Assembly (NCBI GenBank): GCA_947258905.1 | Contig: CAMYKF010000071.1 | Span: 1-6,544 of the forward strand | Length of the DNA stretch: 6,544 nt | Source of the DNA: an uncultured Pirellulaceae bacterium | Lineage (GTDB): Bacteria > Planctomycetota > Planctomycetia > Pirellulales > Pirellulaceae | Direction of reading: 5' to 3' | Shown here: one piece after another, positions 1-5,623 of the stretch | How the letters are laid out: each line of letters starts with the position of its first letter | Position numbering within the stretch: position 1 is the stretch's first letter | The notes under the pieces: model-generated | Told to the model about the DNA's origin: nothing | The model's database searches: none | The model's input: the letters and a program-made list of their open reading frames with translations, nothing else | Position numbers and translations under genes: made by a program

Positions 1-1404
1 TTGGGCTTTTTGTTAACCCAGCCCACGTTGCAATCGGTGGTCAGCGCAAGCGTGTTTGTGGTCGGCGACAGCGGCACGATCGAATCCAGGCCTGCGGAAA
101 AGGCCGGCGTGTATGCGGTGCGACAGGCGCCCGTGCTGTGGGAGAATTTGCGCCGCGCCGTCGGCGGCCGTCCGTTGCTGGAATATCAGCCCCAACGTGC
201 CTTTCTGAAACTGCTTAATCTCGGCGATGGCCGCGCGTTGGGCGAGTTCAAGGGCCACAGCTTCAGCGGAAAATGGGCTTGGTGGCTGAAAGACTCCATC
301 GACCGACGTTTCATGCGACAGTACCAACAGTACGAGCCCATGAAACCAGGAACGGAAAAGTTACGCGATGTCGAGGAAACAGCGCGTTGTCTCGGGTGCG
401 GCGGGAAACTTGGAGGGCTGTCGCTTCGCAATGCGCTGGACAACCTCGATGTACCGAAGAACGACCGCGTGCTGGTGGGGCTTGTTCAAGCCGACGATGC
501 CGCCGTGATCCACGTTGAAGGTAATCAGACGGCCGTCACGACGGATTTTTTCGCCGCTCCGTTTGATGATCCGTTTACCGTAGGCCGTGTCGCAGCACTC
601 AACTCGGCCAGCGACTGTTTCGTCATGAACGCCCAACCGGTCGCCGCACTGACCATGGCTGAGATTCCCTTTGGGCACCCACGGACACAAGGTGAAGTAC
701 TTATGGAATTGCTCGCCGGCGCGCAGCTGGAGTTTTCCAGAATGAACGCCTCGATTGCGGGCGGGCACACGATTGAAGGTCCAAGGCTGACCGTCGGCTT
801 TACCGTGTTGGCCGACCAGTTGTCACCTGTGACCCAAAAAGGCAACTTGCATCTCGGCGATCAGCTGATATTGACCAAACCTATTGGCACCGGGATCCTG
901 CTCGCCGGATTGATGCGTGGCATGTGCCGGGCAGAGTGGTACAACGAGTTGATCCAAACCATGCTGGTCAGCAACGCCATCGCCTTGGAGTTGATTAAAA
1001 AGTTCAACATTACCGCCATCACGGACGTCACCGGTTTCGGACTGGGCGGTCATTTGCTGGAGATGCTTGACGCCAGCGGCCTGGCCGGCGAAATCCGGCT
1101 TGCTGACATTCCTTTGCTTCCCGGCGCCCCCGAACTGCTCGATCAAGACATCGAAAGCACCCTTGCGCCGCAAAATCGCGAACTCATGGGCAAGGTTCAA
1201 ATCGACACAACTTCCTCCGACAGCGATCCGCGCATCCTCTCCGATCCTCAAACCGCCGGCGGCCTGTTGTTGGGCGTCCGCAAAGAATATACCGACGACC
1301 TTTTTGGCTTCCTGAACAAGCGCGGTCACGAACACGCCCGTCGCATCGGCCACGTCACTCAAACAATTACCGATCGGAACGGAATTCATTTGGTCGCGGT
1401 GTAG
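1..1404 (+). CDS. selD: Selenide, water dikinase (SelD), C-terminal part of an oxidoreductase-SelD fusion; 5' end outside window
   Basis: SelD makes selenophosphate from selenide and ATP, the selenium donor for selenocysteine and 2-selenouridine in tRNA. Residues are numbered from the window edge. Residues 1-110 are the end of an FAD-dependent pyridine nucleotide-disulfide oxidoreductase domain, with the late FAD-binding motif VFVVGDSGTI (19-28) and GKWAWWLKDSIDRRF (90-104). This matches the N-terminal family known to be fused to SelD. Residues 122-467 are a full SelD. CLGCGGK (130-136) places Cys133 and Lys136 at the catalytic Cys17 and Lys20 of E. coli SelD; the non-essential Cys19 is Gly here. 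DDAAV (165-169), TTDFF (180-184), AGGHTIEGP (253-261), TDVTGFGLGGH (341-351) and SDPQTAGGLLL (414-424) are the expected ATP- and metal-binding motifs. The leftmost TTG is only the window edge, not a start. The oxidoreductase may deliver reduced selenium to SelD (inference). No selA, selB or mnmH is nearby. Confidence 0.96.
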   Translation: MGFLLTQPTLQSVVSASVFVVGDSGTIESRPAEKAGVYAVRQAPVLWENLRRAVGGRPLLEYQPQRAFLKLLNLGDGRALGEFKGHSFSGKWAWWLKDSIDRRFMRQYQQYEPMKPGTEKLRDVEETARCLGCGGKLGGLSLRNALDNLDVPKNDRVLVGLVQADDAAVIHVEGNQTAVTTDFFAAPFDDPFTVGRVAALNSASDCFVMNAQPVAALTMAEIPFGHPRTQGEVLMELLAGAQLEFSRMNASIAGGHTIEGPRLTVGFTVLADQLSPVTQKGNLHLGDQLILTKPIGTGILLAGLMRGMCRAEWYNELIQTMLVSNAIALELIKKFNITAITDVTGFGLGGHLLEMLDASGLAGEIRLADIPLLPGAPELLDQDIESTLAPQNRELMGKVQIDTTSSDSDPRILSDPQTAGGLLLGVRKEYTDDLFGFLNKRGHEHARRIGHVTQTITDRNGIHLVAV

Positions 1405-1471
1405 CAGCTCCAACGACAGTGTCGCAGGCGTTGCAGGGATTGTGTCTACTCGGATATGCTCGACAACACGA

Positions 1472-1567
1472 AGGGCGGGACCATTGTCTTCTCGCAGCAA
1501 TACTCCACTGTCCCGTCATTCAGCAATCTCGGTGACGGGTCCATGGTCCGGACGATGGTCCCGTCCT
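1472..1567. repeat. Nested imperfect palindromes built on a GGGACCAT/ATGGTCCC motif
   Basis: The outer arms are 1472-1488 and 1551-1567; the first matches the reverse complement of the second at 15 of 17 positions. Inside lies a perfect 7-bp pair, CCCGTCA (1512-1518) and TGACGGG (1533-1539). Positions 1534-1565 also form a loop-free imperfect palindrome, with 14 of 16 pairs. CAGCAAT occurs twice (1495-1501 and 1521-1527). The same GACGGGACCAT-type word therefore appears several times in both orientations. The cluster may be a mobile or REP-like repeat, or a bidirectional transcription stop between convergent genes. Confidence 0.6.
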
Positions 1568-1584
1568 GCTCTGCCGTTCCCCAC

Positions 1585-1670
1585 GCCGGGTGCCACGGGC
1601 TTAGCCAGTCCAGTCCATCCTGTGATCCCGTCAAAAACAACGCCCGGATGGCACTGGGCTAGCCAGTGCT
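1585..1670. repeat. Pair of diverged repeats around a GGCTNAGCC core; second copy is a clean hairpin
   Basis: Two similar segments lie about 56 bp apart. The first (1585-1612) reads CGCCGGGTGCCACGGGCTTA then GCCAGTCC; the second (1641-1670) begins CGCCCGGATGGCACTGGGCT. The second contains a perfect 7-bp stem, GCACTGG (1651-1657) and CCAGTGC (1663-1669), with loop GCTAG. The first has the matching right half but a damaged left half. I recall similar GGCACTGG...CCAGTG repeats between planctomycete genes, but this is memory and not verified. Confidence 0.5.
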
Positions 1671-1689
1671 ATTATGTCTCGGGCGGTTT

Positions 1690-2442
1690 CTATCGTGCGA
1701 GGAACCACCACCATGCAAGGCTTTGCAGTGCTACGAAAAAGATGATCTCGATGCCGTGTAAGATTCGAAGCCGCAACGGCCAGTCTTTGGGAGCCATGAC
1801 CATGGGCATGATTCCAAACGTCACCGAGAGTGACACGGCAAGGTAACCCCAGGTCGAGACGTGCGGCGCATGATTGCCGAGACCGGTAATGAGCGGAATC
1901 AGCGCGATGGTAGCCAGAAACCCACGGCCTAATTGCAACGCAATGATAACCCTGCCAGGCGGAACCCGTAAGCCGAGCAACGAGTCCGGATTCTCGTAAT
2001 ACTTGCGAACAAATGGCCAGGTAGCCGAGCCAATGACGCAGTAATTTACCATGAACGCAATGGATGAATAAGCAATGTCAAAAACTGCATTGTGTGATTC
2101 TGCTGACCACCAGGTCTTTATGGCAGTAACAAGGTCAACTTCTTCATCGATACTTCGCGGGATCAGCAGTGAAGCAACAATGCCCACACATATGAACGTC
2201 AGGAGTCCACCAAGGAACAGCCGAACAGTCCAAATTCTCTTTGCAAAGTAGAAAAGCGACTCGATTGCGTGGAGCAGGAAACCGAATACAACAAAATATG
2301 CGGTGCAGGCAATCAATAAACCAGGCCGATCAAGATTCACGACACAGACCAACGGAGCGATCGCAAGGACGTGAAACCCAAGTGCAATTATTGGTAGCCG
2401 GTAACTTCGGTAAGTCTTCGATGAATTATGCGAATTCGTCAT
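1690..2442 (-). CDS. Seven-helix integral membrane protein, function unknown
   Basis: I do not recognise a family. The 250-residue protein is strongly hydrophobic, with about seven likely membrane segments at residues 17-36, 42-65, 74-95, 119-141, 165-187, 198-218 and 229-248. The C-terminus is very short and ends in a Trp-rich run (SLAWWWFLAR). A soluble acidic stretch (IDEEVDLVTAIKTWW, 98-112) falls between helices 3 and 4, and a charged loop (VRKYYENPDSLLGLR, 145-159) between 4 and 5. I see no catalytic or transporter signature. The start is the ATG at 2440-2442; the bases upstream (GCGTTGAGTTAG) offer only a weak ribosome-binding site. The gene looks more AT-rich than selD. It faces selD end to end across the repeat-rich spacer and starts 138 bp after the stop of the next minus-strand gene. 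Confidence 0.8.
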   Translation of the reverse strand: MTNSHNSSKTYRSYRLPIIALGFHVLAIAPLVCVVNLDRPGLLIACTAYFVVFGFLLHAIESLFYFAKRIWTVRLFLGGLLTFICVGIVASLLIPRSIDEEVDLVTAIKTWWSAESHNAVFDIAYSSIAFMVNYCVIGSATWPFVRKYYENPDSLLGLRVPPGRVIIALQLGRGFLATIALIPLITGLGNHAPHVSTWGYLAVSLSVTFGIMPMVMAPKDWPLRLRILHGIEIIFFVALQSLAWWWFLAR

Positions 2443-2496
2443 CTAACTCAACGCGCCGCTCGGTGACAAAACGTGCTGGATAACCGAGTCAGAAAA

Positions 2497-2513
2497 CCCG
2501 CACTGGTTACGGG
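2497..2513 (-). terminator. Weak intrinsic terminator candidate downstream of the 2581-2958 gene
   Basis: Read on the minus strand, CCCGTAACCAGTGCGGG can form a six-pair stem (four G-C pairs, one G-T and one A-T) with a five-base loop, followed at once by TTTT (2496-2493). It lies 67 bases past the stop of the 2581-2958 gene and 54 bases before the next minus-strand start, a sensible place to end the upstream transcript. The stem is short, so this is tentative. Confidence 0.35.
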
Positions 2514-2580
2514 AGCGTTGACGGCTTCGGTCGAACCGTTTGATATCCCCATTCAGGCGGGAAAGCATGCGAATCGATTG

Positions 2581-2958
2581 TTATCGGCAGGATCTCACAA
2601 CAGACTGCCAGAAGTGTGTCGGACCGGAGACGACATTCCCTCGACAAATGGTGAATTCATGCATCTCACAATCAAAAGTCTGCCGACCGAACACAATGTC
2701 AACCATCGTACGATTGTGGGAAACCAACATCAGTTCCCGATTCCCTGGTTCGTAATTCTTTTCAAAAGCTGCGGCCTCCGGCGTCCCTTCCCGGTATGGG
2801 TTGGCATTCAAGTCCAATTCGCGGAAATACTCGACAACAAATCTATCTGCGGTTCTTTGCGGCCACGTCATCCAAAAGCAAGCGAAAGCCACAATCACTA
2901 TTAGTGCGAGTAGACCGCTTGCCGAGTATCGGACTCGCCTGCGCCAAGTTGTATTCAT
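2581..2958 (-). CDS. Small single-pass membrane-anchored protein with W-P-Q-R-T-A motif, function unknown
   Basis: The 125-residue protein has a basic N-terminus (MNTTWRRRVRYS), one hydrophobic helix at about residues 13-31, then MTWPQRTADRFVVEYF (31-46) and a mostly polar domain that probably lies outside the membrane. The pattern of a membrane helix followed by TWPxRTAxxF resembles small proteins I associate with planctomycetes; their role is unknown. The domain has three cysteines (residues 95, 102 and 124 by my count), which could form disulfides. I chose the ATG at 2956-2958 over one 51 bases further upstream because GGAG lies seven bases before it (ACGGAGCGTGGTG-ATG). The weak hairpin at 2497-2513 may end the transcript. 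The C-terminus (SVVRSCR) is abrupt, so a shortened protein is possible. Confidence 0.7.
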   Translation of the reverse strand: MNTTWRRRVRYSASGLLALIVIVAFACFWMTWPQRTADRFVVEYFRELDLNANPYREGTPEAAAFEKNYEPGNRELMLVSHNRTMVDIVFGRQTFDCEMHEFTICRGNVVSGPTHFWQSVVRSCR

Positions 2959-3112
2959 CACCACGCTCCGTTGCGGATAACGACGAAGTTGACCGAGCCG
3001 ACCAGTCAACGCGAATTGCCAATGGTTTCAACGACTCGTCGCTTTCGCGTTCCCGGCTTATCGTTCCTCCGATTGATTATCGATGACATTACTCTGCCAA
3101 TCAACAAAGATA
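2959..3112. other. Gap with no supported gene
   Basis: These 154 bp separate the anchored-protein gene from the stub at 3113-3334. Open frames cross it on both strands but none has a ribosome-binding site or protein-like composition. The left edge carries the ribosome-binding site of the 2581-2958 gene. I see no repeat or terminator here. It may be decayed coding sequence that once continued the stub. Confidence 0.4.
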
Positions 3113-3334
3113 CTAGCGAATTAAATCGCCGCGTCGTTGAGATTGAGTGGTACGAACCGACCAAAAGAGCCGGCTCGATTTGATCTCATGCGGAGGAGTC
3201 CCGGCCGCAGAATTAAATTCGGCCAAACCCCCATTACTGCTAATCGAATAGACCACAATGCCAGATTGCGCGACCGTGGAAATCGCAAACGCCAGGATTA
3301 GTGAGAAAACGCAGGCTGAGGTCTTGTGCGACAT
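3113..3334 (-). pseudogene. N-terminal stub of an exported protein (signal peptide plus short tail)
   Basis: The frame encodes 73 residues from the ATG at 3332-3334. It begins with a clear signal peptide: MSHK, a hydrophobic core at about residues 6-22 (ACVFSLILAFAISTVA), and a likely cleavage after AQS or nearby. It continues as GIVVYSISSNGGLAEFNSAAGTPP, which resembles the start of larger secreted proteins. The following 26 residues (from HEIKSSRLFW to the stop) are basic and low in structure-forming pattern, as if the original gene had been cut or shifted near 3190. The next frame stays open briefly from there. I therefore read it as a remnant; a genuine tiny exported protein is the alternative. 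No strong ribosome-binding site precedes the ATG (GCAATGGACACATC). A longer start 45 bases upstream would hide the signal peptide, so it is less likely. Confidence 0.45.
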
Positions 3335-3460
3335 GATGTGTCCATTGCGCAGAAAGTCGGAAACAGGGCGATCCGACAAGGCACGACCGGATAATGCTGC
3401 AATTTCATAACTTTCACCGTGTTTTGGGATATTTTCTTGAGCGATCCATGTCCATCAAAA
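3335..3460. other. Intergenic gap between ankyrin gene and exported stub
   Basis: This 126-bp gap is AT-rich on the side nearest the ankyrin gene stop. I see no gene, no strong hairpin with a T-run and no clear promoter. A weak five-base pairing (CTTGA and TCAAG, minus strand) lies just downstream of the ankyrin gene and is too short to call a terminator. Confidence 0.4.
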
Positions 3461-3940
3461 TCAAGCCACAGCTCCGTGTTGTTTCAGTATTTCGACGCGA
3501 TCCGCTTTGGCGTGTCGAATGGCCGTTGACAATGGAGTGACGCCATTGCCCGATTCGGCGTTGGGGTCGTCGTCGTGTTCCAGCAACAATCGCAACATCT
3601 CAATCCCGCCCTCCCAGGCGGCGAGAACGACCGGTGGCGTCATTTCGTGATTGTTCTCGTAGCCGAGTGCATGAATGTCAGCCCCGTGTTCCAGCAAAAG
3701 GCTTGCCATCTCCACATTCCCGTGAAAAACCGCATGATGCAGTGCCCGCGTATCCCGCTTTTCATCGGAGTCGATGTCGACAATCACCTTGTCACGCCAC
3801 ACCCGCTCGTTGAGCAAGGTTGCATCGCCGAGAATTCGCGCGTTGGCCAGGGAAGAATCAGACTGCAACAGTAAACGCGTACGTGGCACGTCATTAGACC
3901 GCACGGCTTCAAAAAATTCACGTTGGCGGGTCGTGTCCAT
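3461..3940 (-). CDS. Ankyrin-repeat protein
   Basis: The 159-residue protein consists mainly of ankyrin repeats, which act as protein-binding scaffolds; the partner cannot be read from sequence. A degenerate first repeat covers about residues 4-36 (REFFEAVRSNDVPRTRLLL). A well-formed one runs from about 65 to 97 (RALHHAVFHGNVEMASLLLE then HGADIHA). Another spans about 100-129 (TPPVVLAAWEGGIEMLRLLL then EHDDDPNAE), and a final one runs from 134 to the end (VTPLSTAIRHAKADRVEILK, QHGA). There is no signal peptide or membrane helix, so it is probably cytoplasmic. An upstream ATG at 4016-4018 would add 26 residues, but these would be encoded across the palindrome at 3968-3987 and overlap the preceding gene, so MDTTRQREFF is the better start. 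The ribosome-binding site is weak. It lies 56 bp after the 170-residue gene and may be co-transcribed with it. Confidence 0.88.
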   Translation of the reverse strand: MDTTRQREFFEAVRSNDVPRTRLLLQSDSSLANARILGDATLLNERVWRDKVIVDIDSDEKRDTRALHHAVFHGNVEMASLLLEHGADIHALGYENNHEMTPPVVLAAWEGGIEMLRLLLEHDDDPNAESGNGVTPLSTAIRHAKADRVEILKQHGAVA

Positions 3941-3967
3941 AATTAAACATTCGATTTGTCGGTGGGT

Positions 3968-3987
3968 CGGTGTCAGACACCGGTGTC
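3968..3987. repeat. Overlapping palindromes CGGTGTC-A-GACACCG and GACACCGGTGTC
   Basis: CGGTGTCAGACACCG (3968-3982) is a 7-bp inverted repeat around one central A. It overlaps GACACCGGTGTC (3976-3987), a perfect 12-bp palindrome. The unit GGTGTC thus occurs three times in alternating orientation, in the gap between two minus-strand genes. GGTGTCAGACACC palindromes are a REP-like repeat that I recall from planctomycetes and related bacteria, sometimes near Y1 (REP-associated) transposases; this is recall and not checked. No such transposase is in the window. Confidence 0.55.
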
Positions 3988-3996
3988 GCACAATCC

Positions 3997-4509
3997 TCAG
4001 TTCGGCGTTTCCGGCCATTCCTGCTTTCGCAGCTCATTTTGCGGATCGTCAGGTAATTGATACGGGAAAGTCAAAAATGATGCCAGCGATGACGCATAAA
4101 ACCGGCTTGTATTGATGTAGTAAATACCGTCGCGACGAAGAAATACGCCAACATTTCCGTCGTCCATTGTTAGCAGGACATTGCAATCCGCATCCCATTG
4201 GCAAAATCCAAATGCGATGGTGTAAATGTCGTCCAGCCGGCCAATTGTCTTTTTTCGCTGAACGTAGATATCAAAAATAAGCGTGTGGGCCGAACCGAGT
4301 TGTCGATAATTATTGTACGCGCTGCCCGGGCGGTAGTTGCCGCTGTCGATCACGACGGAAGTGACCGCGTCATCAGTAGTCCGGAACACTCGCCGGTGAC
4401 CAGTCATGGGTGAATCGCCGGTCCATCCGGGCAGTGATCCGTGCCATTGATGAACTTCATCAAGCGTGCGTTGTGTATTTGTGGCGATCCACGCTTCGTA
4501 GATGCTCAT
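3997..4509 (-). CDS. Hypothetical protein, 170 residues, coupled to the DUF3303-like gene
   Basis: I do not recognise this protein with confidence. It is soluble-looking, with no signal peptide or membrane helix. It is rich in aromatic residues, with alternating strand-like stretches (SAHTLIFDIYVQ, 73-84; YTIAFGFCQWD, 96-106; CNVLLTMDDGNVGVFLRRDG, 109-128) and a C-terminal helical stretch (YASSLASFLTF, 138-148). The run of a displayed value, then a backbone, then 'SLASFLTF' loosely resembles the end of SMI1/KNR4 (SUKH)-type domains, but I would not assign that. The ATG overlaps the stop of the DUF3303-like gene by four bases (ATGA), with AGAGG three bases upstream, so translation is probably coupled and the two may act together. 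The C-terminus is acidic and polar (LPDDPQNELRKQEWPETPN). Confidence 0.82.
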   Translation of the reverse strand: MSIYEAWIATNTQRTLDEVHQWHGSLPGWTGDSPMTGHRRVFRTTDDAVTSVVIDSGNYRPGSAYNNYRQLGSAHTLIFDIYVQRKKTIGRLDDIYTIAFGFCQWDADCNVLLTMDDGNVGVFLRRDGIYYINTSRFYASSLASFLTFPYQLPDDPQNELRKQEWPETPN

Positions 4510-4784
4510 TGGCCTCTGACGCGGGCAGCTGCTTCACCTGCCTCCGAATCATCCGTAACTGGCGTCACGTCAATTTTCAGCAGCGGCGACCACTCCGCGA
4601 CATGGTGCGCAAGTGCGACCACATTATCGGCCTCGCATAACAACCAGCCTCGAGTGGATCCCGGAGCGTGCCAGCGGCCAAGTGCCGTTAGCCCTTCGGG
4701 CATTGGCGCGCCGCCTTCCAGAAACGCATCGAGAGCAGCATTGTAATTTTGCGGCGGAATAGACCAGCAAAGCATGTATTTCAT
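4506..4784 (-). CDS. DUF3303-like small protein
   Basis: The 92-residue protein fits the pattern of the DUF3303 family, small ferredoxin-like-fold proteins of unknown function. It starts MKYMLCWSIPP, continues NAALDAFLEGGAPMPEGL (15-32), then GRWHAPGSTRGWLLCEAD (36-53), AHHVAEWSPLLKIDVTPV (59-76) and DD. The order 'F-x-x-G-G-x-P-x-P-E-G', then 'G-R-W-H', 'G-W-x-L-x-E-A-D', 'E-W' and 'P-V' is what led to this call. Two ATGs lie six bases apart. The inner one (4782-4784) is preferred, because GGAG ends six bases before it, whereas the outer ATG touches that GGAG. It is probably cytoplasmic. The stop overlaps the start of the 170-residue gene, making it the first gene of a likely three-gene unit with the ankyrin protein. 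Confidence 0.85.
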   Translation of the reverse strand: MKYMLCWSIPPQNYNAALDAFLEGGAPMPEGLTALGRWHAPGSTRGWLLCEADNVVALAHHVAEWSPLLKIDVTPVTDDSEAGEAAARVRGQ

Positions 4785-4785
4785 A

Positions 4786-4795
4786 ACCATCTCCG
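4786..4795 (-). promoter_or_regulatory. Ribosome-binding site that decides the DUF3303-like start
   Basis: On the minus strand the sequence reads CCCGGAGATGGTTATG. GGAG sits directly against the first ATG but six bases before the second, so the second ATG (4782-4784) is the workable start. Confidence 0.6.
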
Positions 4796-4840
4796 GGTAA
4801 TTCAGATCGTTGGAGCAAACGCTGTGTAAACTCGAATGTT

Positions 4841-4957
4841 AGTAGTTCCAAAAACTGAGCCGCACGCCCTGGCGTCGGGTTCTTGATGGTTTATTCCCGG
4901 GAAAACCCGAGGCAGTGCCTTCGGCCCAGTTCAATGTCGTCGTCTTTTGGAACTACT
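4841..4957. repeat. 117-bp element with perfect 13-bp terminal inverted repeats and internal hairpins (MITE-like or structured RNA)
   Basis: The ends AGTAGTTCCAAAA (4841-4853) and TTTTGGAACTACT (4945-4957) are perfect reverse complements. Directly inside, ACTGAGCCG (4854-4862) pairs with CGGCCCAGT (4922-4930) at 8 of 9 positions, leaving a 14-base bulge (4931-4944) on one side. Between these stems are three smaller hairpins: ACGC/GCGT (4864-4875), TCGGGTT/AACCCGA (4875-4881 with 4904-4910, enclosing the palindrome TTCCCGGGAA) and AGGCA/TGCCT (4910-4920). The whole could fold as a cloverleaf. It lies between two minus-strand genes and has no open frame. No clear target-site duplication flanks it. 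It is not a tRNA, because no T-loop or anticodon arm fits. Confidence 0.7.
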
Positions 4958-5011
4958 GAATTTACAAATCTGTGACGACGCCATACTCCCATCTTGATCG
5001 TGCCAGCTAAT

Positions 5012-5386
5012 TTATACTCCCGTTAAGGCGACCATCCAGTAGTCATAAATGAAATACGCGAGCATCAGGATAACAACGGTGGCAACAGGAACATAGGTCG
5101 CCGCCATCGATCGCAGTTTGCGGGACAGTAACGGAGACAGCAGCACGGCATTCAGGATGACAGAAAGGATCGCGGCATCCAGCAACCAATAGTGACGCTG
5201 CAAATTTTCGAAGCCCACGTGCTGGTGCATGACAAAACCGCACGCCACAATCGGAGCCCCCAGCGAACACGCCAGTGAGGCATAAAGTATCCAGCGCCCT
5301 GCACGCTGTGGCCTCAGGGAACGCGGTTTGGCCTCATGGTGTCCGGCAGGGGCGGGGTTTGTATTCAAGGCGAATGGCGCAGCCAT
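5012..5386 (-). CDS. Small membrane protein with three helices, function unknown
   Basis: The 124-residue protein begins with a polar, proline-rich and basic stretch (residues 1-30, including RSLRPQRAGR) and then has three likely membrane helices at about 31-53, 66-88 and 96-118. It ends in a short tail (YDYWMVALTGV). I recognise no family or catalytic motif. The positive charge before helix 1 suggests a cytoplasmic N-terminus (positive-inside rule). I took the ATG at 5384-5386; only a weak AGG precedes it, about nine bases away, and the next ATG would remove the first helix. The structured element at 4841-4957 lies 54 bases past its stop, so it could form the 3' end of this transcript. Its start overlaps the doubtful frame at 5334-5567. 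Confidence 0.7.
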   Translation of the reverse strand: MAAPFALNTNPAPAGHHEAKPRSLRPQRAGRWILYASLACSLGAPIVACGFVMHQHVGFENLQRHYWLLDAAILSVILNAVLLSPLLSRKLRSMAATYVPVATVVILMLAYFIYDYWMVALTGV

Positions 5387-5567
5387 TGCGACTGCCTGTT
5401 CTTAATGTTGGTACCTGGTTGTCCTCGCCCGACTCAATGTCGAATTCGCAAAACGAATCGACCGCTTCTTCACCAATCTGAACGGCCAGGAGCATTAGTG
5501 GCGCAGGGTAAAGGTTGGCCTCGTTGCAGACTGACTGCAGAATATCCGTGCGAACGGATTCTGGCAC
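5334..5567 (-). pseudogene. Possible gene remnant with protein-like composition
   Basis: From a GTG at 5565-5567 the frame reads PESVRTDILQSVCNEANLYP (residues 2-21), then APLMLLAVQIGEEAVDSFCE (22-41), FDIESGEDNQVP and a basic tail. The first 55 residues look like real protein (amphipathic helix, acidic segment) but the GTG has no ribosome-binding site. The same frame stays open upstream to a TGA near 5606 without an ATG. A run of seven T (minus strand) just upstream of the GTG is where a frameshift would join it to the neighbouring frame reading EIHGHKKKAIDKLFF. This suggests a broken gene, though a false frame is possible. It overlaps the start of the 5012-5386 gene by 53 bases. I do not recognise a family. 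Confidence 0.3.
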
Positions 5568-5623
5568 AGGAAAAAAAGTTTGTCGATCGCCTTTTTCTTG
5601 TGACCATGGATCTCATTTAGCGC

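Larger units (their letters stand above)
1405..1689. other. Non-coding spacer between convergent genes, rich in inverted repeats
   Basis: This 285-bp gap separates the end of selD (+) from the end of the membrane-protein gene (-). Short open frames cross it on both strands, but they follow the repeats and lack a ribosome-binding site, so I do not call them genes. The gap holds a small palindrome just after the selD stop (CGACA-G-TGTCG, 1414-1424), the long palindromic cluster at 1472-1567 and the repeat pair at 1585-1670. The first palindrome lacks a T-run, so it is not a convincing intrinsic terminator. Confidence 0.6.

Noticed and set aside
823..1500. Long minus-strand open frame (225 codons) under selD
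   Set aside because: It lies opposite the clearly coding SelD frame, whose motifs are unmistakable; its product has no domain pattern.
1446..1640. Minus-strand small ORF across the repeat cluster
   Set aside because: Its sequence mirrors the palindromic repeats (repeated DGT..V and TM.P motifs) and it lacks a ribosome-binding site; it is best read as repeat-derived.
1442..1846. Plus-strand open frame of 134 codons after selD
   Set aside because: It runs through the palindromic repeats and then opposite the membrane-protein gene; composition is low-information (Ser/Pro/Arg) and there is no ribosome-binding site.
2443..2525. True integron attC site before the 2442 start
   Set aside because: GTTGAGT fits one core, but the partner core and inner arm spacing do not fit well and no integrase or second site is seen; kept only as a speculative finding.
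2473..2904. Plus-strand open frame of 143 codons
   Set aside because: It covers the opposite strand of the 2581-2958 gene, which has a good ribosome-binding site and a membrane anchor; the plus frame has neither.
4841..4957. tRNA gene, because of the cloverleaf-like fold
   Set aside because: No T-loop consensus, no seven-base anticodon loop in the right place and stem lengths do not match a tRNA.
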